Shown here: positions 1-13,205 of the stretch, in pieces
How positions within the stretch are numbered: the stretch's first letter is position 1
Layout of the letters: each line of letters opens with the position of its first letter
Source: Riptortus pedestris
Taxonomy: Eukaryota; Arthropoda; Insecta; Hemiptera; Alydidae
NCBI GenBank assembly: GCA_019009955.1
Contig: CM032233.1
Location: 91,714,501-91,778,500, forward strand
Direction: 5' to 3'
DNA: 64,000 nucleotides
Notes under the pieces: model-generated
Seen by the model: only the letters and a program-made list of their open reading frames with translations
Told to the model about the DNA's origin: nothing
Databases searched by the model: none
Translations under genes and position numbers: made by a program

Positions 1-221
1 GGCACCTCATCTTCACAAAGAGGGACATGTTAGGGAGTGTGATGAAGGATTGTTTTGTTTATAGCTCTTTGGAATATGTACTCTCTCTTAATAGGTTAGG
101 TGTAAAACATATGTTTTGTAGATTTAGAAGGCAGGCTTTTGTTCTTGGACAGTCATGAGTTGAATAATAAAGATATACTTACTGATTAATAATTCTAAAC
201 CTTTTTTGTATTTAAGAACAC

Positions 222-614
222 GAATGAAATCCGACAAGTCGGAGGGGGGGTTTATTTCGAAAATTCTTAATATCTCCGTTATTATGCGGATCGAAAAATT
301 GTATAGAAACCTTATTCTAAATGTAATTATCTTATTGCAAATGTAAGGTTCTATAAATGTTCTTTTAGTACGTTTTTTCACTATCTTGATTATTAACAGA
401 GATATTTGCATTTTTTAAGTTTTCGGCCTTTAGTAAACCCCCACTCCTACTCATGTCATATTAACAATAAACCGTTATATTATGAAACGCTTTATTTGGA
501 GCCCAAATACCAAATAATGTTCTTATTGTACTTTTACATTTTGAGATAAATGCAAATACGTGACGCAAGTGGGAAATCTGCTTAGTTATCTCAGCGCCTG
601 CGTGACGGACTTTT
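222..614 (+). repeat. Family H repeat, 3' fragment
   Basis: The fragment begins in the consensus stretch that resembles 'gaaatcggacc' followed by a G-run and runs to the family 3' terminus. The terminal GGGAAATCTGCT, a damaged stem-loop (cagcgcctgcg) and GACGGACTTTT are all visible. The microsatellite and the 5' end are absent. It uses the short 3' module, which contains a CAAGTGGGAAATC join. Confidence 0.8.
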
Positions 615-1910
615 ATTATGTATGGTTCATTTTTCATTCTTGGAACAAACAGGAGTTCAGTAATATATTTTATTTTTACTTCCTTATCGAAGTATAAGGA
701 GTGTTGTAATAACGAAAAATTTCGGTTTTAAGATTTCAACGGGGTTATATGTTTTGATTCTCCCTGAACCCAATTTGACTATTTTTGGGCATATGTCACT
801 TGTCCGCACGTACAAAACCAACTGGCTTTAGAATATTGAAATCTTATTTAGGGTTGTTGTAACGCCTGATAGAGCATCTCTTCTTTTGATCGAATTCGAT
901 TAAGGAAGGGATTTTAGAGGAATTTCATACAATATTGAGAATGTCTTCCTACCTATTAGAAATACAACATATTTGTAGAGGAATTCATTATCAAAAAAAC
1001 GTCTACAAGTTATGTTTCTAGATTATAAATTATGTTTTGCTTTTTTTTTGGGTCCGATGCATTGGAAATGAAATATCGTAAGTCCAGGAAAACATTTTGT
1101 ATACATCATTTTCTAAAAGTACAAGGTGTCAGTGTTTAGTTCTTTATGAATATAAAACCAATTATTTAGGGATTACTGAATGTTTCATTTTGAAACATAC
1201 AGGAAGTCAGCGGAATTAATTTTAGCCAATAAGTGGGACGAACCAATAGATATGGAACAAGGTCCAGAAACTTATTGCTTAACAAACGTTTCAATCCCCT
1301 TTTCGAAGGTTGACATTTCCGTGATTCATTACCTCTTGTATCTTCTGTCATCCAATATCTGAATTAGTTTATTTCAAGTTCTACGAATATTTCTGGACGG
1401 ACTTGGGGAACTAAATGCGAGCAATTAATACTATTGAAGGGATATGGGGAAGTTAGACAAAAGACAAATTCAATTGGAGGGAAGGAATAGGGAAGGGGCA
1501 TCGGAAGAGGGGAGGGACCAAGCACCAGCCCTAAATTAATGGTCTGCCAAAGTTAGAGCCAATGCCCATCTCCAAGGGTCTAAGTTTAAATCTCCTCAAT
1601 TGCTATATCGTAAGCCCTCCATATACATCACGAACCGATTATGTAAGTTTCCAACATCCCAAATCAGAACTGCGTTGCCTGAGAGGAGGGCCAACCTCCT
1701 AATTTCTCCTGCAGGACACTCCTCAGGAAATTGACAATTAGATCCCCCTCCGCCTAATTCCTACCAATATTAAGGAATGGGAATTATTCTAATTAGACTT
1801 ACAGCGAATAATTTGCTTAATAGCTGTCATTACCTCACCAGGTTTATTCCGACAAGAGATCATAAATCATCAACAAGATGTTCACTAGTTCATGTAAGAT
1901 CCTGTTTGAG
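615..1910. other. Unassigned AT-rich stretch
   Basis: No domain-bearing frame was found. The overlapping frames of about 60 codons on both strands near 1170-1360 look like chance. The part from about 1440 to 1760 is purine-rich and less AT-rich than its surroundings, but no repeat terminus, tRNA shape or splice-like structure could be supported. Confidence 0.4.
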
Positions 1911-2073
1911 GCTACGGCTAGCCATGAGAGTACTCGTGCTGATCTTAATCTCACATGGCAAACCTTCGATGGCGAGTTCGATTCTCGTCTGGACACTAGG
2001 GATTTATTTAGTGACGAACTTATTACATAAAATTCTTAATCACACCCTGGCTTTGAAAAGGGTGGTAACCTGA
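1911..2073 (+). repeat. tRNA-derived SINE-like copy
   Basis: It aligns with the copy at 42341. Both read 'tagccatg.gagt', then 'cttaatctc', 'ggcaaacctt', a B-box-like 'gagttcgattctcg' (about 1975-1988), and then a tail sharing 'tgacgaact', 'ataaaattctta' and 'gggtgg'. A pol III B box followed by a non-tRNA body points to a SINE. The A box is weak and no target duplication was found. An open frame of 98 codons overlapping this copy has no coding support. Confidence 0.55.
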
Positions 2074-2189
2074 AGATAACACCCCTCCCCCCCCCCTCCC
2101 AATATGATCTTTAGTGTTAACTGAAACGGATAAACACGGAGTATGATGTACATAAAATTAGTATTTTCGAGTAAAGAACGAATACTATT

Positions 2190-2832
<643 letters not shown>

Positions 2833-3801
2833 TAGGGTGTGTTTGACGGCAGAACTTTAAGATAGGCAAACGAATCATTAATTTTTTTTATCCCCAGTTC
2901 GGAACAGCTTCTGAAATTAAATCACCATTTCCTTTTTAATACACATCCGAAATGGCCCAGGATGAAGAAAGCTGAAAGTAAGAAACTAGTTGTAAAAGAA
3001 ACACTCCTTGGGAACTAGGTTTTACGCGCCATTTAATGCTCAATAAAGGCTTAAGTGGCGGATCGGAATGGGACATTTAAGGCCAATGAAGGATCGGGAA
3101 AAGTTGTAAAATATGTAAAGGACGGCGGAGAGCGAAATGCCACCTAAAGGTCATTCCGGAAATATGTCATCGGTCTCGCGATAATACACATACTCAGAAG
3201 TAAATGACATTTCATTAAGCTTAATATGAACTTTTAAGAATTTTTTTCTGAAAAAAAAAAAATTAAACCTCAATTGAAGGGATTACATTATGTATGATGT
3301 CTTTTTTACAACAATGCATATTAAATAGAGTAATGCGCTAAATATTCTTGGAGGCTTGTATATAAGAAATTTTATCTAGGAGGTTATAAAGGCCAAAACG
3401 TTTCAAATGTGAATCTATCACAGTGGTCAAGCTATTACGAGCTAGTGTTTAATTCATGCCTTGAACGCTATATTCCCATAGCATGACGCTCTTTTGATTA
3501 ATTGAAAATAAAAGATAAATTTTAAATTCCTTAAAATTATTTGAAAAGCTTGTTAATTGCCTGAGGTTGAGTGGGAAGCCCTACGGATAGAAAGCCTATA
3601 TCTTAGCCTGAAAATAGCATCGTAAAAGAAGATATAGAATTCCACATTTTGTGACATGGAAAGTGATAATGCATCCCCCAAATGAAACTAAAAATTTAAA
3701 TTTCATGAAAATAGAACACACAAATTCTATAAAATGCCAGAACGGGCTTACCATCATCCTCTTCACAATTACTTCAACCATAATAGTCCTAAAGATACAA
3801 T
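2833..3801. other. Unassigned AT-rich stretch
   Basis: Single-copy-looking sequence within this window. Opposed frames near 3596-3896 overlap each other and show no motif. Nothing else could be supported. Confidence 0.35.
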
Positions 3802-4277
3802 TAAAAAAAGTACGTCACGCAGGGGCTGCGTTAACTAAGCAGATTTCCCACGTGTTCAAGTATTTGCGTTTATCTCAATACGTAAAAGTTCCATGAGAAC
3901 AATATTTGGTTCTTAGGCTTCAAATAAAGTGCTTCATAATATTTAACAGCTTATTGTTAATATGACATGAGTAAGAGAGGGGGTTCACTGAAGGTCGAGC
4001 ACTTAAAAGTTCAAATATCTCGGTTAATAATCAAGATAGTGAAACAGTGTTCATAACAACATTTATAGAATACTAAATTTTCAATAAGATTGGTTCTTTA
4101 CAATTTTTCGATTCGACGCATAATAACGGAGATATTAAGATTTTCAAAATTCTCCCTCTCTAAATCCCCCTGGACTGGAGGCCATTAACGAACTTGATAT
4201 TTAATTTTGGATATAACTATTAACTAACACGTTTGGTAACTATCTAACAAAACTTGCGCCCTCTAGAGCGTTAACAG

Positions 4278-4339
<62 letters not shown>

Positions 4340-4460
4340 ACACAGTTTTGAACCGACCTCATTTTCGTCATCTCCTGGCTATGATCGATGGACATTTGAG
4401 GAAATGTTTTCGAATGTCGCGTCATGAGTACAACCTCAATAGCCGATTTCCCTTAAGTGA
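3802..4460 (-). repeat. Family H repeat, nearly complete
   Basis: It starts with the reverse complement of the 3' terminus (aaaagtacgtcacgcagggg, stem-loop, GCAGATTTCCC). The family body follows, then (TA)n(CA)n at about 4282-4336, the 5' region ('cctcattttcgtcatctcct', 'atcgatggacatttg') and 'gatttcccttaagtga'. It belongs to the short 3' module subfamily. Confidence 0.9.
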
Positions 4461-4839
4461 AAAATCAAATAAATAGTAAAAAGATTTAAAATGAATAGTC
4501 ATAAAATATCTTTAAAAAATTAATAAAATAGTTATATTCCTAGGAATTACCTGTATTTATTCATTGGGACCATCATTTTTACGTCTATTGTTATATTTTA
4601 CGAATTTTATTTTTTTTACTAGGCATATATATTTTTAGTACTAAAAAAGCTTGTATTACCTTTTTTAATGATTTGCGTTTTCCAGGAGGGCACTGATGAT
4701 GGAGCGAGTGCTCTGAAAGTGCCTAGCTGCTTATAATGAATGACTGTGAAGGAACGAGGCCTTTTCGTTTTGATCTGGTTCCTTCGTTATACAGCATCTC
4801 AAAAATGGACTTCAATTTTTCTTTAAGCCGATTTCTTAT

Positions 4840-5195
4840 AAGGGATTTCGAACATTCGAAATATGTCCGTTATTAGACGTTGGATCAAAATATATTAAAG
4901 AACAAATCTTATTCCAAATTAAATTTTCTATTAATGTTGTTATATGCGTTCTTTCACTATCTTGATTAAGTATTAATCAAGATATTTGCATTTTTTAGTT
5001 TTCGGCCTTCAGTTAACCCCCACTCCTACTTATATCATATTAACAGCAAGCCGTTATAGCGTGCAGCGCTTTATTTGAAGCCGCAATACAAAACATTGTT
5101 CTCATTGAAGTTTCACTTTTTGAGATAAATGGAAATATGTCGTGCATGTGGGAAATCTTTAATTTTACGCAGCCCCTGCTCACTTGATGGACTTT
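4840..5195 (+). repeat. Family H repeat, 3' fragment
   Basis: Family body from 'tccgttattagacgttggatc' through 'aaccaagatatttgc'-like sequence to a decayed terminus 'gggaaatctttaattttacgcagcccctgct...ggacttt'. The stem-loop has lost pairing on its 3' arm. The 5' half is missing. Confidence 0.75.
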
Positions 5196-6639
5196 CAATC
5201 AATTGATGGATCAATCGTTTACGTTGAGTGTGTTACAGAACCAGAAAATAATTGAGGTCTATGGCATTACTTGCTTTTTCTACGATTTTTTTTAGTTGCC
5301 AAAATGAAAGGAATGTAAAAAATTGAAATGAATGGTATGAAGGAGAAATTGTGTTCTTGGGGAATTCTGCCCCTTTGCCTGCAGTGATAGATTAGCGTTG
5401 TAGGGTTTTCGATGAATCAAGATATAATTGTGTTCTCAAGGGGAAAATCTTCGTACTCTAAAGAAGACGATGTTCCTGTGCCAAATTTTGAAATTGGAGG
5501 GGGATGACTGGGGGAATAAAGGTTTAGTGGGGGTGTTTATGTGGGAGGGGAGGGGGGTTGAGGGTCATGGAAGGCTGTTATTCTGCCAGCGACACTTCGT
5601 TAGATCGTCAGACAGTTGTTAAGAGAGTAGTGATGGCTGGGGTAGGGATCGGCTCGTGGCTGTTTGCAACTTCCTACTCCCGAATTCCCAGGGCTCTTCC
5701 ACCTAAAGCGCCTTGTTAATATTAACCTGAGAACCAGCTGTATCCAGGGACCTTTAACAGGTGACAATAACAGCTGCCTGCGAGGCTCAATTTTATAGGG
5801 GGATTGGCCCCACTCTCACGCCCCCACACCCTTCCCACCCCTAGCTCTTTTTAAATTAAATTCACCATGACTGAAAGCGCCCTGAGCTCTTTTGATGTAT
5901 ACCGACGAATGTCAGTCATTTGTGTCTTTTTGTTTCATGTTTTGATTTCAAATTAATTGGGTCTCAGAGGCGCTCGGAAAGAAGTTATAAGCTTCTTATC
6001 GAAATAAGTTCCTATACAAACCTCTCGCTGATCATTCTACTAAAAATACATAAGTATCCACTTAGAAATCGTGAAATATATAAAAGCCTTCAAATTAGAA
6101 ATTATATTATACCTTTGAATTTAGATCAAAGGTACAAACAGTCTCTGACAGAAAAAGGCGTCGTCGTCTTAATTTATTGAGGAAGAAATTAACAAAATAC
6201 CTTGATGATTTTAATAATAGTTTTCTGTTCATACACCGATAAAAACAAGAACTATATCAAGACTATTACATGATACCACTTTTAATTTAGATAAATGTTG
6301 AAGTTGGAAATGAGATTTACTGACTTACGACCCGTATCATTGTCATGATCAACAAATAGAGCAGAGGTCCCCAAACTTCTTTGTCTTATAAACAACTTGT
6401 GTTTCTGTTTTGGGTAGACCCCTGCTTAGCTGAAATTGAATTTTTGAAAATTCATCAACTTCAAATTTTCTTGACTGATGTCTAACTGTAGTGGTAATTT
6501 AAAAGAAACCGACAGCAAAAACACACATTAATTCTTATATATTTGTGGCGCTATGTACTTTTAACCCGAAAGCTCAGAAATAACAGACTGTTTGTCGGCA
6601 CTCAAGTTATGAGCTGATGAAAATAAAAAATATTCAGTC
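5196..6639. other. Unassigned stretch
   Basis: It includes a G-rich segment (about 5490-5660) and a C-rich one (about 5800-5850). Open frames of 64 and 86 codons have no recognisable motif. Around 6363 the sequence 'cagaggtccccaaactt' resembles a hAT-type terminus, but no partner end was found. No gene can be supported. Confidence 0.35.
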
Positions 6640-6655
6640 ACCAAGAATAAAAAAC

Positions 6656-7387
6656 TTTTCGACAAGAATTGCGCCAAAGTTCCTTCATTGAGTGGTGCTG
6701 CCAACCTGTTAAAGGGAAAGGCGTCGAAACTTTTGATGAATGGAAAACATCAAATTCTTGGATGTGTGACAAACAAGGTCTTTCCTTTTCTGAATGGACT
6801 ACAGCAATAAAGATGAATACCAACCTTGTGGTGGTACGCTCTGTCCCAAGAAGGAACATAGGAACAACCCGCTGCCGTCATTGCAGCGAGACCGATACCC
6901 TCCCGCATGTTTCAAGGTTCCTGCCAATGAGGCGAACAAATGCGCATTTGTCGGCATCATAAGGTCCGGACTCAAATTGCTCACCTCTTGAAAAAGAAGC
7001 ACCCAGATTGGGATATATTTGAAGAGGTGGCTTGCAACTCCTCAGACGGTACTCCAAGAAGAGCGGATATTGTAGTCATCGAGAAAAATGAAAAAAAGGT
7101 CACAATTCTGGATCCTACTGTCCGTTTTGAGATTAACAAAACTCAAGCAGACGAGGTAGCCCAGGAGAAGAAAGGAATATATGAACCCTGTTGCCCCTAT
7201 TCCTCAAAGAAATACGAAATCCAAGACTGGACGGTTATGGGACTACTGTTCGGCTCAAGAGGAATCCTCCATCAAAAAACGGTTCAAAATAGAACAAGGG
7301 CTAACAAACGATGACCTGAAGAACTTATCCACACTTATCCTAAAATCATCAATAAGAATCATTCATCATCATTTATATAAAAAATAA
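6656..7387 (+). pseudogene. R2-like LINE C-terminal zinc finger and restriction-like endonuclease remnant
   Basis: Three plus-strand frames read in order (about 6669-6960, 6940-7314, 7270-7387) form one C-terminal LINE segment, so there are at least two frameshifts. The first holds 'TRCRHCSETDTLPHV', matching the C-x2-C-x7-H finger of R2-clade proteins; the expected last Cys has become Leu (RFLP). The second starts 'RHHKVR', then 'DGTPRRADIVVIE...TILDPTVRFE', consistent with the PD-(D/E)xK-like endonuclease core (Asp in RRAD, Asp in LDPT), then 'YEPCCPYSSKKY' and 'GLLFGSRG'. The third ends in 'KSSIRIIHHHLYKK'. The reverse transcriptase is absent, as expected for a 5'-truncated LINE. In live elements this domain nicks the target for target-primed reverse transcription; this copy is inactive. 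Clade assignment rests on motif memory only. Confidence 0.7.
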
Positions 7388-7584
7388 AGATGAAAATAAC
7401 AAGCTGCACTCTCACCGGAGATACCCCCCCTAATTTGCACCATTCAATTTATTCCAAATTTTCATATACAATTTAAACAAAATTAAAACAAAAAAAACCA
7501 TTATTACTAAGAAATTGGCAGATTAGGAGGCTGACTTTACAGGTACCCTCAGAAAGAGGGAAGCTTATTTTGTTTTTTTTTTTG

Positions 7585-7645
<61 letters not shown>

Positions 7646-8145
7646 GACTCCCGAACATATATGGGGGGGGGGGGTTAGAGTTAGCTGGATTGATAAAGGC
7701 GTGTTCTTTATTAGTCCACAGGTTAGAAGCTTGTCTTATATCGAGCATTCATATAACCTTAAGGCTGAAGGTCAGAAAATAAATAATTTACACATGTTTA
7801 CATGTTACACTCAGCCTACGGAGCCCACAGCTAGTAATTCATAGCAATTAAAATTTTTGTTTGCCTACATCCCCTAGAACATTCTTTCTCTTATACACTA
7901 TAAAAATAAAAAATAAATAAGATAAATTTCAAGTTGTAACAGATTACTCTTGAATTAGCACTCTGGGTTGTATGAACCCTGTACAGTAGAGCTCTAATAA
8001 ACTTAATTACTTGTAAAAAGGAATTTATTATCTCACCATCTGCCTAAACACATAATAGAAGTTTCACTATCAGGAAGTATAATTTTGACATTTATTGGAT
8101 AATACTCAAAGCTATATTGCGATTATACACGAAGTGGTGTGAGTG
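7388..8145. other. Unassigned stretch with (TA)n array
   Basis: It contains a (TA)n array at about 7586-7642, followed by a G9 run near 7662. No family H arms flank this array. The remainder is AT-rich without recognisable features. Confidence 0.45.
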
Positions 8146-8703
8146 AAAAAAAAAGTCAGTCACGCAGGGGCTGGGTAAACTAACCAGATTTCCCACGAGA
8201 AGTTTTACAATAGAGAAATCTGCCTAATAACAACTGTAGTAGTAAGAAACCTCTAAACCTAAAACATTATTTAGGGCGTAATAACCCAGTAGTTTCTAGC
8301 CCTAAAAAACAGTTAACCTAACCTCTCAAACTATTCACGAGGGACGAATAGTTATAGAAACGGCCGCCAGAGCTCTCGGCGGAAAGTCCGAACAGCCTAC
8401 TGGTGACCACACGCAGAATACAAATGCAAATATCTCGGTTAATATTCAAGATACAGAATAAATGTATAGAACAATATTTATAGTAAATTTAATTTGCAAT
8501 AAGATGTATTCTATGCAAATTTTCGATCCGACGCATAATAACGGAGATATTTTGAATTTTCAAAAGTCCCCCCTCTAAACCCCACCCTCCCACTGGTCCG
8601 ATTTCAGCCATTAACGAACTTGACCTTCCTTTTTACATAAAACGATTAAATTCCGAGTTTGGTAAAGATTAAACAAAAATTGCGACCACTAGAGCGTTAA
8701 CAG

Positions 8704-8755
<52 letters not shown>
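8146..8755 (-). repeat. Family H repeat, 'GAGAGCTC' 3' module, truncated at the microsatellite
   Basis: It begins with the reversed 3' terminus (gtcagtcacgcaggggctg, cagatttcccacg) and carries the 3' module with 'ggccgccagagctctcggcg', shared with the copies ending at 44397 and 47499. It then runs through the common body to (TA)n at about 8709-8753. The 5' arm beyond the array is missing and the next bases are unrelated. Confidence 0.85.
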
Positions 8756-8758
<3 letters not shown>

Positions 8759-8820
8759 ATATATTGACAATATTACAATATTTATTGACAATAGTCAATC
8801 TCATCAACTATTTTGGCTTT

Positions 8821-9592
8821 AAAAAGTCCGTCACGCAGGGGCTGCGTAAACTAAGCAGATTGAAGTTTAGTAGTAGATAAATCAACATACTGGTAACACA
8901 ACACCACCGTGAATATTAAGTGAATAAATACAAACGGAATTACGAAATGTTTCAGCCAATTTCAATAACCTGGCGATAGGAAGTGTTAGAAATGTAAACA
9001 AACAGGTCTGTCCGCTTCACACCGCAAAGAAAAACAATTACTGAAATATATCAGAATATAACATATTAATTTTATTAAGAACTATTTACTATATCTAGTA
9101 CTGTAATTAATAATGAGTCAGAATAACAGTTAGTCAAATTTTAGTAGTCCAAAAACTTAAGATGGGGGGGGGGGTCACCAAGACATATTTTCATGTTTCT
9201 CCTATAATAAAGGTCTCTTGAATACAATTTTTGGTATTTAATCTTGGAATAATGTGATTTATTATGTAGCAGAGTATTGTTTATGTAACATGAGTAGAAG
9301 TGGTGGTTTACTGCAGACTGAAAACTGAAAAATGCAAATACCTCGGTTAATATTCAAGATAGTGAATAAATGTATATGTCAATAATTATAGTACATTTAA
9401 TTTGCAATAAGATTGGTTATATAGAATCTTTCGATCCGACGTATGGTAACGGAGATATTTCGAATTTTCGAAAATCCTCCCCCTCCCTTTGGTCCGATTT
9501 CAGCCGTTAACGAACTTGATCTTTCTTTTTTACATAAAACGACTAAATATCGAGTTTGGTAACGATTAAACAATAATTGCGACCGCTAGCAG

Positions 9593-9636
<44 letters not shown>

Positions 9637-10927
9637 TAGCTCAGATACCCGGCTTCGCTCGGGAATTCATTTGAGGCTGAAATTGGTGATGGCTATAAAT
9701 TTGTGCAATGCTTTACTTTGCACAATTATTTTGACATTTACCCGTCCCAGTTGTTTAGGGTTAAACACCCGTCGTTTTCTGTGGATTTGTTAATAATAAA
9801 ATTATTTTTTTATGTAAGACTTCACTCTGTCCTGCATATTGTCATATTTCCCGTTTCCTGTCCATTATGCATAGATTTTTGAATTATTAATGAGAAAATA
9901 TTGACATACATTTGGAATCAATTTTTTTCATTTGAGGTACCTGGTAGTGTCATATTGAAAAGAAGTGTTGAGCAAATTTCTCTAAATAACAAAATAAACA
10001 ACTTTTGTTCTGTGCATATTTGCCGAAACCCCAATAGGAAATCACTAGTATTGTTAATTTCAGGCCTCCCTTATAACCCCCACTCCTGCCCGTCCCTAGA
10101 AATAGTATGAGAGTATCTATAAGGAAGGCGTTTAGTGCTAATACACATACTGGCTTTTTTTTCCCGAGTGTTTTATTAGTTCGGTTCGTCTTTTTTGCCA
10201 AATAAAATTGTGAAGACTCCCGCTATAGTTTTTAGCTTATAACTCATTTATACTTCCGTATACGGCAAATGTGCATATACCAAAAGTTTCTCTAAATAAC
10301 AATATGAACAACTTTTGTTATGTGCATATTTGCTGGAAAAAAGCCAATAGGAAACGAAATATCGCTATTTTTAATTTCAGGCCTTCTATATAAACCCCAC
10401 TCCTGCCCGTCCCTAGAAATGTTAGTATGGCTTATTATAAGGAAGGCGTTAGTAATAATTCACATACCGAGTTTGGTATAGTTCGGTGGAGTCCTTTGTG
10501 CCAAATAAAATTGTGGACTCCCTCTATAGGTTTTAGCTTTTTAGCGTATAACTCATTTATACTTCCGTATACGGCAAAAGTGCATATAACAAAAGTTACT
10601 TTAAATTATAAAATAAACAACTTTTGTTATGGGCATATTTGCTGAAAAAGCAATAGGAAACGAAATATCGCTATTTTTAATTTTAGACCTATAACCCCCA
10701 CTCCTCTTTGTCTTAGAGAAAATTAATATAGCCTAAAGTCTAAGTTTGGCTAGTAGTAACATACATACCAAGTTTCATAAAATTCGGTTCAGCCGTTTAT
10801 GCGTGAAAAGGTAACAAACAAACAAACATACACGAAAGAAACAAAATGCAGTTATGACATGTCTAGACAGTGAAACGAAAAGTTATCTGAAATTTCGCGA
10901 AAAAATCAATGTACAGACAGTTGTTAC

Positions 10928-10983
<56 letters not shown>

Positions 10984-11109
10984 TTTTGAACGGACCTCAT
11001 TTTCGTCATCTCCTAGGTAGGATCGATGGACATTTTAAGAAAAATTTCAAAAATTGCGTCTCGAGTACGACCTCAATAGGTGATTTCCCTAAAAGGAAAT
11101 CTGCTAAAA
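8821..11109 (-). repeat. Family H repeat split by a Helitron
   Basis: The 3' side is 8821-9635 (stem-loop terminus, 'gtaacacaacaccaccgtg' module, body, (TA)n at 9597-9635). The 5' side is 10934-11109 ((TA)n, 'ttgaacggacctcattttcg', 'atcgatggacatttt', then 'gatttccctaaaaggaaatctgctaaaa'). A Helitron occupies the middle of the (TA)n tract, so H was present first. Confidence 0.9.
9636..10933 (-). mobile_element. Non-autonomous Helitron, ~1.3 kb, nested in (TA)n
   Basis: Reading the minus strand, the right end is a short hairpin (CCCGAGCGAAGCCGGG) followed by TATCTGAG and CTAG-T, the Helitron 3' signature of a hairpin just before CTRR at an A/T target. The left end lies near 10933, with GTCTGTACATTGATTT shared with the copy at 54055; a clean 5' TC is not preserved. 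The interior has three tandem units of about 300 bp (about 9950-10740), each with 'aaacaacttttgtt', 'aatagga' and 'tataacccccactcct'. No Rep or helicase frame remains, so it would have depended on an autonomous partner. Confidence 0.75.
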
Positions 11110-11373
11110 GATACACCTGTTATTTAGCCCAGATTATAGACTATGACAAGAAAGATGTTAATCGCTTTTCCGTCTTCATATCGTGTGGAAAGCAGCTACA
11201 GAGTGGTTGTCAATTTTCTAACAAAAAATAAAATAGAAACACACTGGACATCATTACCGAGGATATTTAAGATTAAACCTCACTATATTGATAAAAAAAA
11301 ATATTCAAAATTTATTATCTAAGCACCAGGTTCATCCCTTCTACTAAAATGGAATTATAAAAGAACTTATATG

Positions 11374-11375
11374 TA

Positions 11376-11432
<57 letters not shown>
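11374..11432. repeat. (TG)n microsatellite
   Basis: Interrupted TG array beginning near 'tgtatgtgtgtgtgcgag'. It lies outside any recognised element. The sequence from here to 11865 is otherwise unassigned and moderately GC-richer than its flanks. Confidence 0.9.
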
Positions 11433-11435
<3 letters not shown>

Positions 11436-11865
11436 AACAATTGACAGACAATTTCTGGCCTGGATTTCGAGCTTAAAGAGTTAAAGCTCTAAGAAAACGT
11501 GGGGGCGGAAATGACACACAGTTGCACGCGCTGTCTATTTATATTTGCCTTAGCGAGAGGAGGCCTGTAAATCATGGGCCCCGAGTTTCCCTCCCACCAA
11601 TAGAGCATTAAACAGACGGACTATTTATTTATTGCAGGTTAAAGGTATCCTATTGCATAATGACGTAGGATAAGAAGACACGAGAAGATAGGGCAGTCAC
11701 GCGAGGCATGCAACAGCAACCAAGGGCATAGCTCACATCTCCTGCAAAAGACGGGTACTATTCAACCTTTCCAGCTCAACTATCCAACATACGAAGTGAA
11801 CAAACAAACATCTTTAACAATTTGCGGAATAATCATTTTGTATATTTTATTTGAATATCTAAATG

Positions 11866-12034
11866 TTTTAGCAGATTTCCCTGCTTTCCGTAGAGTTTTT
11901 ATATTTCCGTAGAGAAGCGATTTTCGAAAAATGTCTTTAAATGTCCATCAATCCTACTCAGGAGATGATGAAAATGAGGAATTTCAAAACAATATCTTGC
12001 GCTACAATTTTTGTTTCATCGTTACCAAACTCGA

Positions 12035-12102
<68 letters not shown>

Positions 12103-13205
12103 TCGTTTGATCGTTATCAAACTTGATAAATATGCTTTTCGTGTAAAGCTATAGACCAAGTTCGTTGACGGTTAAAATCGGGCGAGAGAAGGTTTAGAGG
12201 GAGGAATTTAAAAAATTAAAATATGTCTCTTTTATTATTACATCGCATCGAAAATTTGTATAAAACCAATCTTATTTAAGTTTAATGCCCTATTAATGAT
12301 GTTGTGTACACTGTTTCTCGATTATTAACCGACATATTTGCATTTTTATAATTTCCATCCTTCAACTTATGTCACTTTAACCCTCCCAATACCACGGGTC
12401 CAGAGAATCACAGACTACCACGCGGGTCCTTGCGGGACCCCACTCTTTTTTACGACGTATTTCATATAAAAATATAATTTTTTGGGATTTATTAGTTAGG
12501 AATATTAAAAATGACTACAATTAATACATACCTATTACAATTTTATTGACTGTATGATATTTATTTATTAAAAGTTAATTGATTGTAAAAAAGTTATTGA
12601 TTAAGAAACAAAATCGTTCGTTTATTGTCTTGGTTCACCGATTTGACTCATTGGAGTCATCATTTTACGTATTTAGTTAGCACAGTTGCCGTTTTAAGAA
12701 TCAATTAGCTTCCCGTTTTTCATCAAAATACGAGAAAAGAGAATAAAAATAGGAAGGAATACCTTGGTTTTTATTCTCTTTCCTCGAGTTTGGTGACTTA
12801 AAACTTTTAATTTCTTTTAATCAATAATTTGTTTACAATCAATATATTCTTTTAATAAATAAATTTTATACAATCAATAAAATTGTAATAGATATGTATT
12901 AAAAAAGTTATACGTGTAGTACCATGGGGTCTCGCAAGGACCCCAAACCAAGTTTCTTTAGAAATAAATAAATTATTAATGGTTTATCTAATAGAATCTA
13001 TAAAAACTGTTAATACGATCTAATACAAAACCGTTTCAAAGGAAAAGTCACAAAGTAACAATTCGATTGGTCAAGTTTTTCATAAAGATTTCGTGAAAAT
13101 TAGGAGAGCTGGGGTCCTCGGAGGACCCCATGGTACTGGGAGGGTTAACAATAAGATGTTATAGAATGAGCTAATCTATTCTAAGTTTATAAACCAAACA
13201 TTTCA
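11866..13205 (+). repeat. Family H repeat split by a TTAA element
   Basis: It starts TTTTAGCAGATTTCCC (11866), then 'gattttcgaaaaatgtctt', 'aggagatgatgaaaatgag', (TA)n at about 12037-12094 and the family body up to 12380. The body resumes at 13145 ('ttaacaataagatgttatagaatgagc'), continuing the same consensus across the inserted TTAA element. The 3' terminus is lost near 13205. A further degraded body fragment lies at about 13262-13375. Confidence 0.8.
12381..13144. mobile_element. TTAA-flanked piggyBac-like non-autonomous element with GGGGTCC palindromes
   Basis: It is flanked by TTAA at 12377-12380 and 13145-13148. Terminal inverted repeats begin CCCTCCCAATACCACGGG on the left, answered by ATGGTACTGGGAGGG on the right. 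Palindromic GGGTCC..GGACCC motifs occur at about 12424, 12925 and 13111, pairing subterminally. Length is 764 bp with no transposase frame. TTAA plus CCC termini is the piggyBac hallmark. Its ends differ from those of the other TTAA elements at 20085 and 48101 after CCCTCC, so it is a separate family. Confidence 0.75.

Noticed and set aside
6363..6440. hAT-like terminus 'cagaggtccccaaactt'
   Set aside because: No inverted partner or 8-bp duplication found, and a 17-base resemblance alone is too weak.
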